Notes: generated by a model from the letters alone, not told the origin. Positions 24,794 to 33,023 are shown, counted from the stretch's first letter. The stretch: DNA of 57,076 nucleotides from an uncultured Bacilli bacterium (GCA_947631035.1 CANRJW010000004.1:1-57076), one strand, 5' to 3'. Numbers and translations are program-made.

Positions 24794-25771
24794 TTATTCT
24801 ATCTCTTTTTCATAATTGTTTAATATATTTTCTAATTCTTCACTTGTTTTACATGAGCATACTAGTTGTTTCATTTCTTTATTTTTAGGCATTCCTTTTA
24901 AATAATATAATAAGTTGGTGCGAATTTCTAATAGGGCTACTTTTTCGTTTTTATCTTTTTTTAAGAGTTCAAAATGGCGTTTCATCATTGCAACTTTTTC
25001 TTTGTTGGTTGGTGGATCTAGCATTATACCTTCTTCTACATAGGAAACACATTCGCGAATCAGCCATGGATTTCCTAGTATTCCTCTTCCAATCATGACA
25101 GCATCACAGCCGGTTTCTAGAAGCATTTTTTTGGCAAGAAGAGGACTTGTTACATCGCCATTGCCAATCACAGGAATCGAAACATTTTCTTTTACTTTTT
25201 TAATAATATTCCAATCGGCTTTTCCAGAATAGCCTTGGCTTCTTGTTCTTGCATGCACGGTAATGGCACTTGCTCCAGCACTTTCTGCTATCTTTGCTAC
25301 TTCAACAGCATTGATATGATTTTCATCCCATCCACTTCTTATTTTTACAGTCACAGGAACAGAAACTGATGCGACCACTTGCTCTACAATCTCTTTAATT
25401 TTAGAAGGATTTTTTAATAGAGCACTTCCAGCTTGGTTTTTTAATGCTACTTTAGGAACGGGACAACCCATGTTGATATCAATAATATCCGGATGCATTA
25501 ACTCCTCTATTTTTTTGGCAGCAAAGACAAAACTTTCCACATCACTTCCGAAAATTTGTTGAGCAATCGGGCGTTCACTTTCATCCATTTTAAGCATTTT
25601 CATGGTTTTTTCGCTTTCATAAAAAATCGCTTTATCACTTACCATCTCCGCATAGATAAGACCTGCTCCCATTTCTTTAATAATTTTACGAAAACTGGTA
25701 TTCGAAAAACCAGCCATGGGAGCCATCACGATACGATTTTTTATTTCTATATTTCCAATTTTAAAGGCCAT
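24794..25771 (-). CDS. dusB: tRNA-dihydrouridine synthase (DusB-like)
   Basis: An FMN-dependent reductase that converts uridine to dihydrouridine in tRNA. About 325 residues in a TIM barrel: RIVMAPMAGFSNTSFRKI at the start, DINMGCPVPKVALKNQAGSALL with the catalytic Cys, VTVKIRSGWDE, ITVHARTRSQGYSG and VIGNGDVTS, GCDAVMIGRGILGNPWLI for phosphate binding. Start ATG 25771 follows AGAGG; the earlier in-frame ATG at 25801 lacks a ribosome site and lies inside the upstream gene, whose end it overlaps. It is the last gene of a four-gene minus-strand cluster. Confidence 0.92.
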   Translation of the reverse strand: MAFKIGNIEIKNRIVMAPMAGFSNTSFRKIIKEMGAGLIYAEMVSDKAIFYESEKTMKMLKMDESERPIAQQIFGSDVESFVFAAKKIEELMHPDIIDINMGCPVPKVALKNQAGSALLKNPSKIKEIVEQVVASVSVPVTVKIRSGWDENHINAVEVAKIAESAGASAITVHARTRSQGYSGKADWNIIKKVKENVSIPVIGNGDVTSPLLAKKMLLETGCDAVMIGRGILGNPWLIRECVSYVEEGIMLDPPTNKEKVAMMKRHFELLKKDKNEKVALLEIRTNLLYYLKGMPKNKEMKQLVCSCKTSEELENILNNYEKEIE

Positions 25772-26441
25772 AACTTTTTTCCTCTTCTCTTCTTCTAGCA
25801 TCTATCACCCTTAAATGAAGCGTTCCCTCTTTTAAATCGATATCCGTTTCTTGTATTTCTTTAAAGATAAAATTATCTTGGTCTAAAATAACCTCTTTTT
25901 GTTCTTCTCTTTCTGTTAAATAAAGATGGTTGTTATTATCAATTTCTATCGCGTAGGGACAAATTCCAACTAAACTTCCGGCTTCAAGGTTTATTTGATA
26001 AACATAATGTTCATATTGATTTCCTTTTTTAAAAAACTTACTGCAATTTCTTATATCGATACTAGTGGAAATAAAATCACTTTTGGAAAGTGAATCTGGT
26101 TTTGTTTCTTTCTCTATGGAAAAGGCTCTATAAATGGTCATTTCTTCTGGTAAAACTATTTTTTTACAAGCACTTTTGATTGTTTCCATTATCACTTGCA
26201 AACTATTTTTAAACTCTTCTAAAGAAGCAAAAGAGATATCTTTAAATACAGTCATTTTCATAAAAAGATTTTTAGGATTAGAAACAAGTTCTTTATAAAG
26301 TTGATAGATTTCTTTGATATTTTCTTCCTTTTTGTTTAAGTCGTTAATGGCAAGACCTAATCTAGATTTATAAACAAGTAGAGCATTTTTTTCTTCTTCT
26401 GTTAATAACGCATATTGCTTTTTTAACTCTTCATAAATCAT
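25761..26441 (-). CDS. Predicted mono-ADP-ribosyltransferase (R-S-E type)
   Basis: A 226-residue protein. About 95 N-terminal residues are helical and charged. The C-terminal half has the three signatures of toxin-like ADP-ribosyltransferases in order: Arg in EMTIYRAFS (R105), STS in DFISTSIDI (125-127), and the Q-x-E loop in EEQKEVIL (Q181, E183), which in characterised enzymes binds NAD and modifies Arg. There is no signal peptide, so it would act inside the cell or leave by another route. It overlaps pduL by 4 bp and dus by 11 bp, so it is in a housekeeping operon. No adjacent immunity gene; an ADP-ribosylglycohydrolase lies at 2.4 kb. Confidence 0.65.
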   Translation of the reverse strand: MIYEELKKQYALLTEEEKNALLVYKSRLGLAINDLNKKEENIKEIYQLYKELVSNPKNLFMKMTVFKDISFASLEEFKNSLQVIMETIKSACKKIVLPEEMTIYRAFSIEKETKPDSLSKSDFISTSIDIRNCSKFFKKGNQYEHYVYQINLEAGSLVGICPYAIEIDNNNHLYLTEREEQKEVILDQDNFIFKEIQETDIDLKEGTLHLRVIDARRREEEKSYGL

Positions 26442-26998
26442 AGAAGAACCTCTACTTCATCTCCAGTATTTAAAAGAGCGGCATTGGCATCATCAATATC
26501 AATATGAAAAGCCAATGTACCATTTTCACTTACTTTAATTTTGGCATCCAAAAGACAGGATTTTGCACCCTTTATTTTTACTTTTACGATTTGATTATCC
26601 ACAACATTCCATTCTTTAGCTAAGGCTGGATTTAAATGAATATGTCTTTCTGCTAAAATACATCCATTTTCTAAAGTAACGCTACCTATTTCTCCAATCA
26701 AAGTAATCGATTCACTTTCCGAAACATTTCCACTTCGACGTACAGGAGGATTTAATCCTAGTTTACGAGCATCACTTTTAGCAAGTTCTACTTGATTATA
26801 AGTTCTTAAAGGTCCAACAATTCGCACATTGAGAATACTTTCCTTTGGTGTTTTAATTGTGAGTGTTTCATTGCTAGCAAATTCTCCTATTTGTGATAAA
26901 TCGTTTCGTTTGGTTAAGGGATGCGCAAACAATTTTTTATAAACATCTTCTGTTAAATGAATATGTCTGTTACTTACTTCTACTTTTACATTTTTCAT
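26438..26998 (-). CDS. pduL: PduL-type phosphotransacylase
   Basis: Moves acyl groups between CoA and phosphate (acetyl-CoA to acetyl phosphate in species without a microcompartment). The 186 residues show both halves of the PduL double beta-barrel: VEVSNRHIHLTEDVYKKLF and GPLRTYNQVELAKSDARKLGLNPPVRRSG in the first, AERHIHLNPALAKEW in the second. The His residues of the two HIHL motifs are zinc ligands. It lacks a long N-terminal targeting extension, so it is probably the free cytosolic form. It overlaps both neighbours (29 bp with the ASCH gene, 4 bp with the ADP-ribosyltransferase gene). Confidence 0.9.
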   Translation of the reverse strand: MKNVKVEVSNRHIHLTEDVYKKLFAHPLTKRNDLSQIGEFASNETLTIKTPKESILNVRIVGPLRTYNQVELAKSDARKLGLNPPVRRSGNVSESESITLIGEIGSVTLENGCILAERHIHLNPALAKEWNVVDNQIVKVKIKGAKSCLLDAKIKVSENGTLAFHIDIDDANAALLNTGDEVEVLL

Positions 26999-27389
26999 TT
27001 ATATCACCTTCATAATTCCATAAACCTAATTTTCCTTTTATATAAATAGGCTCTAATTCTTTTCTATTTTCTAATTTAAAACCATATCCATTCCACGTTT
27101 TATTATAAATAGTGTTATAATACACCAGTTCATTTTCTTTTTTCAACTTACATCGCATTTCTTCATCAATATCAACACAGTCACTTAAATTTGCTTTAGC
27201 AATGATACATCCTTTTGGAAAAGAAAAATGCAAATATTCATATCGTTTCATCGCTATCTTATCGATTCCTTTTCCGGCATGAATTAAAATTTCTCCACGA
27301 TACTTTGTTTTCCAGGTACGAAATTCATATTTTTTTAATCCCTTTGCGATTAAGGTAGCAAAAGGTTGTTTAATAGTAATTACTTTCAA
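26970..27389 (-). CDS. ASCH domain protein
   Basis: About 139 residues forming an ASCH (PUA-like) domain: KVITIKQPFATLIAKGLKKYEFRTW at the start, RGEILIHAGKG in the centre, GCIIAKANLSDCVDID, and GKLGLWNYE near the end. ASCH domains bind RNA or act as RNases in some bacteria; the role here is unknown. A consensus AGGTGAT six bases before TTG 27389 indicates that TTG is the start, not the upstream ATG at 27416. First gene of the ASCH-pduL-ART-dus cluster. Confidence 0.8.
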   Translation of the reverse strand: MKVITIKQPFATLIAKGLKKYEFRTWKTKYRGEILIHAGKGIDKIAMKRYEYLHFSFPKGCIIAKANLSDCVDIDEEMRCKLKKENELVYYNTIYNKTWNGYGFKLENRKELEPIYIKGKLGLWNYEGDINEKCKSRSK

Positions 27390-27453
27390 AATATCACCTA
27401 CTTCGTATTTTACCATATTTTTTGGCTATATTAAATAGTAGAGGAGGAAAAGA

Positions 27454-27654
27454 ATGAAAAACCAAAACTGTGGAGATTGTAAAGATTCAAAACAAGGAAA
27501 AGCCTATATTGATGAAGAAACTGGTTTACTTTGTGTTGAAATTTTAGAAAAATATGAAAAACCACATGGTAAAAAAACATTGGTCCCTTATATTTGTACC
27601 ACATGTGGAACAGTCAATTGGAAATGTATTGACCCAGATGAAAAAGAGGCTTAA
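27454..27654 (+). CDS. Small zinc-ribbon-like protein
   Basis: A 66-residue protein with two Cys pairs: NCGDCKDSKQGKAY near the start and ICTTCGTVNWKC near the end, consistent with one zinc site. No family recognised. GAGGAGG lies upstream of the ATG and a terminator overlaps its stop. It is divergent from the ASCH operon. Confidence 0.65.
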   Translation: MKNQNCGDCKDSKQGKAYIDEETGLLCVEILEKYEKPHGKKTLVPYICTTCGTVNWKCIDPDEKEA

Positions 27655-27672
27655 GATAGGCCTCTATTTTTA
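27645..27672 (+). terminator. Terminator of the zinc-ribbon-like gene
   Basis: AGAGGC (27645-27650) pairs with GCCTCT (27660-27665), then a T-rich tract. Confidence 0.7.
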
Positions 27673-27778
27673 TTATGATTTTATATCAACGAGTATTGCT
27701 ATTGCATCATTTCTAGTTTTTAAGCAAGTTCTTTTTGAATAATATGGGCACTCTTTCTTATTTGTTTTAGCGTTTTCA
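27671..27778 (-). pseudogene. Remnant of an HTH gene overlapping surface gene D
   Basis: An ATG overlaps the stop of the surface gene (ATGA) and opens MKTLKQIRKSAHIIQKELA then TAA. This resembles the start of the intact HTH at 55403 (MKSLKEIRNSCGLSQKELS), which overlaps its surface gene in the same way. A further piece (KTRNDAIAILVDIKS, another frame) resembles the HTH C-terminus. It looks like a deleted, decayed copy. Confidence 0.55.
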
Positions 27779-29758
27779 TTGCGGAGATAGGACGATGCGG
27801 AAACCATTGAAATCATCCGGTGATGCATCAAGCCGTATCTGAGAGGCAAAAAAACCAGCGCCCAACCCGTCATAGTAACCCCCACCACGAGCGAACCAAG
27901 GGCTAGTAGAATCAACAAACCATGCCTCATCAGCAAACCATGAACCGATTGGTCTAATATTAATGTTATCATATTTTACTTGAGTAAAAGGTCCCATTTC
28001 TCCTGTTGCATCTCCTAAGATTCTTCCACTAAAATCACCGCTAGAAGTATTATTTTTATATTTATCATAATATTTTTCTTCAACATCTGTTAATGTTAAT
28101 TCGCTAGAACCTACTTGTCCATCGATATATCCTGCAACATATTCCCATGCTCCTCCACTCATATCATAAATTCCGCTATAATTGCCTGTTGTACTTGCTT
28201 TATTGCTACTAGAGGTTTTATAGTTATATGCTCCTTTAAATTCTTCTGTTTCATTTTCAACGTCTTGCTCAGGTGTTACTACTCCATAATCTTTATAAGT
28301 TGACCATCCTGATGTAGGTTTAATCTTTGCTGAAACACCGGTTACATAATTACTACTATTATTCAGCATTACTTCTGTACATTCTTTTGTTTCTTTATCA
28401 CATCTTCCATAGATGGAATTTGTTAGATAAGCTACTGCTCCCCATTCCGTATTCTTCATCATATGACTTTGTAAACTTGATACATATGCTTTTGATGTTT
28501 TAAAAGCATTTCCTAAACTTATATTTCTCCAACTATATTTATTAGGCTTAATAATTATATTTGTGGATTCAGTATCATTATTATGTTTTGTCGCTTCTGT
28601 TGCACTTGTTATGTTACTATTACTTGTCTCAAACTTCCCTACCCAAAAGCCTTTACTTTCTGGGAATGCTAAGAACGCTGGGTGCGTCATCCATTCGCCT
28701 TCATTACATTGACCTTTATCTCCACTTGTTCCGGGGGTTTTGCATTGTTTATAGTTTTCATTACTTTCATCATCTATTGTATCCTCTAGTCCAAATTGTA
28801 TCTCTATGGCTGTTTTTGGTCCTTTATCTGTTACTGAATCTGTTAATGTTGTATAATCCGTTAAATTAAATAGTTTATATCGATACTTTGGTATCCATAC
28901 AAAATAACTTTCAATTTGGTCTTCTTCTATTTTTGCTCCTACTTCTGGTTCTGTTGCACTATCTGTTAGTATAACTGCATTTGCCCATTTCTTTGTCTCA
29001 TAATCATACCATTCTTGTGTTGTATCTGCTCTTGTGACTGTTCCATTGCTTTCATCGATGGTTACTGGTATTAATCTATCACTTATTGTTGGTTCTACTT
29101 CTGCAATAGCATTTGTTGACAACATTGCTATTTTATTTGCTTCTTTATTATTACTTACCAATACTGGGTCTGCTCCATGTAATATCTCTTCACTATAGAT
29201 GACGACTTGATTTTGTGTTGCTTCTATTACGACTTTACTTTTGAATGTTTTATTTTGTGTATCATTTCCTGCGCTTTCATCTAACCATATTCTTACCTTA
29301 TGGGTTACTTCACTATATGGTTTTAATGTACCTTCTCCTATTTTATATCTCTCTTGTTCTTCTTCTACATTTTGAACTTTTACATTATCTTGTAATAATA
29401 CTTTTGCTCCATCATCTACATTCGCTGCTATATTGTTTGGCTCTATTTTATTTCCTTCTTCTACTTCCTCTACTTCTAGTTCGATATTATAATCGACTCC
29501 TGTTCCACATTGATTGATTAATTTAAATTCATATGGTTTTGTTGTTTTTCCTGTTTCTTCTGTCATTGGAAATGCATGTTGCAAACTTAAGGCATCACTC
29601 ATTTCTTGCATCTCTATCTTGATACAATCTGTTCCTACTATATTTGTTCCTTGTTCTTTTGTTTCATACTTGATATATGCATAACTAACACCCGCTATTA
29701 ACGTAAATACTAAAATAGCACCAGATAGAGCATATAAAATTTTTTCTTTTCTTCTCAT
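27776..29758 (-). CDS. Surface protein D: SipW/TasA-type N-terminus, FGE/C-type-lectin-like C-terminus (intact)
   Basis: 660 residues, no G tract, AAAGGAG before ATG 29758, so it should be expressed. The N-terminal signal (MRRKEKILYALSGAILVFTL, then SYAYIKYETKEQ) resembles TasA/camelysin precursors. A TasA-like domain follows (HAFPMTEETGKTTKPYEF, FKLINQCGTGVDYNIELEVEE), then a linker (TISDRLIPVTID, ESYFVWIPKYRYKLF), and the FGE-like domain: WMTHPAFLAFP, MMKNTEWGAVAYLTNSIYG, YSGIYDMSGGAWE, ILGDATGEMGPF and PWFARGG...GFRIVLSPQ at the end. The last 150 bp use more GC-rich codons than the rest. A divergent HTH gene with an inverted repeat between them probably controls it. Confidence 0.85.
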   Translation of the reverse strand: MRRKEKILYALSGAILVFTLIAGVSYAYIKYETKEQGTNIVGTDCIKIEMQEMSDALSLQHAFPMTEETGKTTKPYEFKLINQCGTGVDYNIELEVEEVEEGNKIEPNNIAANVDDGAKVLLQDNVKVQNVEEEQERYKIGEGTLKPYSEVTHKVRIWLDESAGNDTQNKTFKSKVVIEATQNQVVIYSEEILHGADPVLVSNNKEANKIAMLSTNAIAEVEPTISDRLIPVTIDESNGTVTRADTTQEWYDYETKKWANAVILTDSATEPEVGAKIEEDQIESYFVWIPKYRYKLFNLTDYTTLTDSVTDKGPKTAIEIQFGLEDTIDDESNENYKQCKTPGTSGDKGQCNEGEWMTHPAFLAFPESKGFWVGKFETSNSNITSATEATKHNNDTESTNIIIKPNKYSWRNISLGNAFKTSKAYVSSLQSHMMKNTEWGAVAYLTNSIYGRCDKETKECTEVMLNNSSNYVTGVSAKIKPTSGWSTYKDYGVVTPEQDVENETEEFKGAYNYKTSSSNKASTTGNYSGIYDMSGGAWEYVAGYIDGQVGSSELTLTDVEEKYYDKYKNNTSSGDFSGRILGDATGEMGPFTQVKYDNINIRPIGSWFADEAWFVDSTSPWFARGGGYYDGLGAGFFASQIRLDASPDDFNGFRIVLSPQ

Positions 29759-29857
29759 CGTTTTATTCTCCTTTACAACAATTATGATGTATAATATTTT
29801 CAGAAATATGTTATGTCAAAAAATATTTACATCACATATGATGTATTTTTAATTATT

Positions 29858-29902
29858 ATACACCAAATTTGGTTTTGGAACAATACATATTTTTTGGTGT
29901 AT
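29858..29902. promoter_or_regulatory. Inverted repeat between surface gene D and its divergent HTH gene
   Basis: ATACACCAAA (29858-29867) and its reverse complement TTTGGTGTAT (29893-29902) flank 25 bp. Related half-sites (ATGATGTAT) occur nearer the surface gene. Likely operator of the regulator at 29928. Confidence 0.65.
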
Positions 29903-29927
29903 GAGAAAATATCTTTGAGGTGTTTTC

Positions 29928-30173
29928 ATGAATATTGAACGTCTTAAAGAAATAAGAGAAGATAAAGACCTTTATCAAAAAGATATTGCAAAAGTTTTAA
30001 ATATTCCCCAACAAAACTATTCACGATATGAATTAGGTATAGTTTCCATGCCTATAGAAAAATATGCTCTACTTGCAGAATTTTATGATACCAGTATCGA
30101 TTATTTAGTTGGTCTTACTAATGAAAGAAAACCCTATGCAAGAGTTTCTGAAAAACAAAAGCAAAATAATTAG
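29928..30173 (+). CDS. Cro/C1-type HTH regulator
   Basis: 81 residues. LKEIREDKDLYQKDIAKVLNIPQQNYSRYELG is a clear helix-turn-helix, followed by MPIEKYALLAEFYDTSIDYLVGLT, the usual fifth helix. The tail is polar. GAGGTG lies before ATG 29928. Divergent from surface gene D with a 10-bp inverted repeat in the shared upstream region. Confidence 0.87.
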   Translation: MNIERLKEIREDKDLYQKDIAKVLNIPQQNYSRYELGIVSMPIEKYALLAEFYDTSIDYLVGLTNERKPYARVSEKQKQNN

Positions 30174-30206
30174 TAACAAATATATTGCTAATATATTACT
30201 CCTGTA

Positions 30207-30235
30207 TTGACTTTTTCTTGAATTTCTATTATATT
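30207..30235 (+). promoter_or_regulatory. Promoter of the RelB/DinJ-like gene
   Basis: TTGACT (30207-30212), 17-bp spacer, TATATT (30230-30235). Confidence 0.7.
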
Positions 30236-30260
30236 TATATTAGAAAGTAGGAGAATGCTA

Positions 30261-30509
30261 ATGGCAAAAATAAGTGAACCGATTAACATGAGTTTTCGCG
30301 TAGATAAAGAATTAAAACGTCAAGCAGATAAATTATTTAAAGAACTTGGTTTAAATACGAGTGTTGCTCTTAATATGTTTTTGGCTCAATGTGTTAGAAA
30401 TCAAGCCTTACCTTTTATTCCTAGTCGTGTAGAAAAAAACACTCCACCAAGTGAAGAAATAACAGAAACGAATAACAATGGATATTATGATTTTGAAAAT
30501 ATACTTTAA
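30261..30509 (+). CDS. RelB/DinJ-type antitoxin, orphan
   Basis: 82 residues. PINMSFRVDKELKRQADKLFKELGLNTSVALNMFLAQCV is the ribbon-helix-helix of the RelB/DinJ family, which binds operator DNA and neutralises a RelE/YafQ-type toxin; ALPFIPS and the acidic tail would wrap the toxin. AGGAG, seven bases upstream, favours ATG 30261 over 30255. No toxin gene follows: the next 32 bases are non-coding and then a convergent gene ends. The toxin may be lost or elsewhere. Confidence 0.82.
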   Translation: MAKISEPINMSFRVDKELKRQADKLFKELGLNTSVALNMFLAQCVRNQALPFIPSRVEKNTPPSEEITETNNNGYYDFENIL

Positions 30510-30541
30510 GTAGTATATTTTTTTTTATAAAATAAAAAAGA

Positions 30542-30790
30542 CTAGTTGTTGAAAATACAACTACCAGTCCAAATGCGATTATTTTCTTTATCAAATAAAC
30601 TACATGAACTACAAAATTTCTGATTATCGCTTTCTTGACATTTTGTACAGATAGCATTTTTGCATTCTTTCGTATTTACATGACACAAAGGTTTTGTTTT
30701 TCTTAAAATAAAGAAAAGAACAATACTAAGAACAACCAATACGAGAAATAAAACAATTATAAATTTTTTTAAAGATATTTCCCTATTCAT
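30542..30790 (-). CDS. Small Cys-rich membrane protein
   Basis: 82 residues from ATG 30790, which follows GGAGG and overlaps the stop of the upstream peptide frame (ATGA). One membrane helix (FIIVLFLVLVVLSIVLFFIL) and a tail with eight cysteines (LCHVNTKECKNAICTKCQ, FCSSCSLFD, GSC). No family recognised; same plan as the protein at 23146-23373. Possibly metal-binding. Last gene in the DedA-like-to-phosphatase operon. Confidence 0.6.
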   Translation of the reverse strand: MNREISLKKFIIVLFLVLVVLSIVLFFILRKTKPLCHVNTKECKNAICTKCQESDNQKFCSSCSLFDKENNRIWTGSCIFNN

Positions 30791-30882
30791 GAACATCCTC
30801 CAAAGAAAAGAAATAGAATTTCTACTACAAAAATGACAGATAGTAGGCTTATAAGTAGGGCTTGCCACAATTTTATTTTCAT
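30787..30882 (-). CDS. 31-residue hydrophobic peptide coupled to the Cys-rich protein
   Basis: ATG 30882 lies right after the stop of the phosphatase-like gene, with GAGTGATG upstream. The peptide is a basic start (MKIKLWQ) plus one hydrophobic helix (LISLLSVIFVVEILFLFF) and ends GGCS. Its stop overlaps the next ATG, so the two would be translationally coupled. It may be a small membrane subunit, or a leader frame whose translation opens the next ribosome site. Confidence 0.5.
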   Translation of the reverse strand: MKIKLWQALLISLLSVIFVVEILFLFFGGCS

Positions 30883-31500
30883 CTACATCACTCTTCTAAA
30901 TCCAACACATTTATTTTCATCATATACGAATTCAATGATATCCATAGGATGAAATGTTCCATCAAAGATAACTTCCTCATGATAATCTAATATCAACCTA
31001 TCATACAAATTATAGCCTTTATTGCAATACTTGGCTAGTAAACTTAATAAAGCAATATTATGGGTCACAATCAAAATATTTTTCTCCGAAGATAAAAGTA
31101 TATCGTAAAGAAAATCTTCCATACGTTTTTGGACTTCATTTATAGATTCTCCATTTTCTAATTTATAATTAAAGTCATGTTCTTGCATTCCTTTTAAGTA
31201 ACGAAATTCATTACTCCCTAATTCTCCTACAACTCTTTCGTTTAAACGTTCATCGATAATGAAATCTAATCCTTTTTCTTCCGCTATATATTTTCCTGTA
31301 TTTAGAGCACTATAAAAGTTAGAAGTATAAACAATTTCTATATTTTCTAATTCTTTTTTAAGAACTAAAGATTTGGCAAGTTCTTCTCCTTCGCTACTTA
31401 GCATTGTTTTTTCTCTTGCACTTTCAAATGTAGTTTCTTTTGGATAAACCACTTTTAATTGACTCATTAAATTGTTACTTATAAAATACAAATGTTTCAT
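30883..31500 (-). CDS. Histidine-phosphatase-fold protein lacking the RHG motif
   Basis: A 205-residue protein with the phosphoglycerate-mutase-like layout: an N-terminal strand, SSEGEELAKSL, IVYTSNFYSALNTGKYIAEEKG, ERVVGELG, and ILIVTHNIALLSLLAKY with the second catalytic His. The first motif, normally RHGET after the first strand, reads ISNNLMS here, so the catalytic His that forms the phospho-enzyme is missing. It is probably an inactive or regulatory member. It abuts the transporter-like gene upstream with no gap. Confidence 0.7.
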   Translation of the reverse strand: MKHLYFISNNLMSQLKVVYPKETTFESAREKTMLSSEGEELAKSLVLKKELENIEIVYTSNFYSALNTGKYIAEEKGLDFIIDERLNERVVGELGSNEFRYLKGMQEHDFNYKLENGESINEVQKRMEDFLYDILLSSEKNILIVTHNIALLSLLAKYCNKGYNLYDRLILDYHEEVIFDGTFHPMDIIEFVYDENKCVGFRRVM

Positions 31501-32013
31501 TTAAAACACCCTCCCAATAATTCCGTAAGACACAATTAGCATGATAATTCCTGCCATTACAACACCTAGAAATGCCGCAAGTAGAGATTTTTTCTTATCC
31601 ATATTAAGAAGAGCAGCAATTAAGCACCCCATCCAAGCACCTGTTCCCGGAAGAGGAACACCAACAAACAAAAAAAGGCCAATATATTTTAAATTTTCAA
31701 TTTTTTCTTGTTTAGAATGAGCCTTTTCTTCACACCAAGCAACTACTTTACCTAAATGTTTTAATTTACGCATAGAGCGAAAAATAGGATTAATAAGCCA
31801 AAGAATAAAAGGAATGGGAAGAATATTACCGATAAAACAGATTAAGAAACTTTGCCACATAGGAAGATTTAATAAACTAGCAGCAATTAAGCCTCCTCTT
31901 AATTCTAATATAGGAAACATACTAATAAGAAAAACAAGAAAATATTTACCGAATAAAGTTCCTGTTATACCACCAAAAATCGAAATAATAAAATTAGCCA
32001 GTTTTTGTGTCAT
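31501..32013 (-). CDS. Putative small multidrug export family membrane protein (PF06695)
   Basis: 170 residues, four or more membrane helices. ISMFPILELRGGLIAASLLNLP and IGLFLFVGVPLPGTGAWMGCLIAALLNMD are the two diagnostic motifs of this family, with re-entrant loops rich in Pro and Gly. The transported substrate is unknown; the export label comes from family naming. Heads an operon with the phosphatase-like gene and two small membrane peptides. AGAAAGGAG lies before the ATG. Confidence 0.8.
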   Translation of the reverse strand: MTQKLANFIISIFGGITGTLFGKYFLVFLISMFPILELRGGLIAASLLNLPMWQSFLICFIGNILPIPFILWLINPIFRSMRKLKHLGKVVAWCEEKAHSKQEKIENLKYIGLFLFVGVPLPGTGAWMGCLIAALLNMDKKKSLLAAFLGVVMAGIIMLIVSYGIIGRVF

Positions 32014-32116
32014 AGATTTTTCTCCTTTCTAAATAATAGTTTTCTTACTCTTTTATTATAACTATTTTATCATGTATATTTTAAGATGTAAATTAAGGAA
32101 ATGTTTGCCAAAAGAA

Positions 32117-32146
32117 AAACTATTCAAAAAGGTTTAAATAGTTTTT
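32117..32146 (-). terminator. Terminator of surface gene E
   Basis: ACTATT/AATAGT arms with a 10-base interior and a T run on the minus strand. Confidence 0.6.
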
Positions 32147-32153
32147 GTGGCAA

Positions 32154-32994
32154 TTATTGTTCTACTGATAATAAGAAATGGACTTGAGAATAGTAATTTG
32201 TGTTTGCATCTTCTGCATAAAAACGAATGGTTTGACCACTTTTTACTTCTTGTTCATATACAGAATAGCTACCAGAGGATTGAGCTAAAGAATTATCAAT
32301 ATATAATTTTGCATAAGAATTATGTTGATTCTCATTGACTTTACCATTTACAGCTCCAAACAAATAAACTCTAATTTTACAATCTTTAGCTACAGTAAGA
32401 ATTGTTTTATCAGAACTAATGGTAAAATATTTTGAATCTACAAGATTAATAGCTATATATCTACTCCCTGCCCAGATAGCTAAGTCCGCCGATGCTGATG
32501 CAACAACTATAAAAGCACTATCACTTATACCTGGTATTTCTTCTTCACTTGTTTGAAAAGCAACCTCACACTTTGTCCCTTTTTTAAAGTTACTTACTTC
32601 TACATTCCATTTGCTATAATTCCATTTACCTTCTGCTCCATTATCACATGTTACTTCTACACTATAGTATTTTCCATCTTCTTGTTGAGGTATATCTTCG
32701 GTCGGTTCTCCATCTAAAGTAATAGCAAGTTTTATATCACTTTTAAAATCGGGTACTGTTCCTTTTAATACATCAAAAGTCTTTTTTTCTTCATACATAG
32801 CAAAACTTCGGTATAGGCTTATACCTCCGATTATCATTACTATTGCTATTATACTTCCAATTATAATTTCTTTTTGTTTTTTATTTTTATTAAATCGTTT
32901 TAAGTCCTCTGGTTTTCTATTATTATCTAAATAATAACCCCCCCCCCAGACGACTATTTGTCTTGGTTGGGAGGTTCTTTTTGAAATTATTCAT
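32154..32994 (-). CDS. Phase-variable surface protein E: MYEEK-type N-terminus, short beta-rich C-terminus (OFF, G10)
   Basis: ATG 32994 follows GGAGG. The leader MNNFKKNLPTKTNSRL enters ten G (32938-32947), then the frame stops at TAA after five codons. With nine G it continues YYLDNNRKPEDLKRFN, a membrane segment (IIIGSIIAIVMIIGGISLY), RSFAMYEEKKTFDVLKG and the family beta domain (YYSVEVTCDNGAEGKWN ... KCEVAFQ). The C-terminal 115 residues are beta-rich with no FGE or Gly-rich features (SAFIVVASASADLAIWAGSR, KIRVYLFGAVNG, IRFYAEDANTNY), perhaps a small jelly-roll adhesin domain. Not recognised further. Confidence 0.75.
32938..32947 (-). repeat. In-frame G10 tract of surface protein E
   Basis: Ten C on the plus strand after leader codon CTG; the bases after it differ slightly from the other copies, yet the frame relation is the same. 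Confidence 0.9.
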
Positions 32995-33023
32995 TTCTCT
33001 TTTCCTCCTCTATTGTTACTTTT

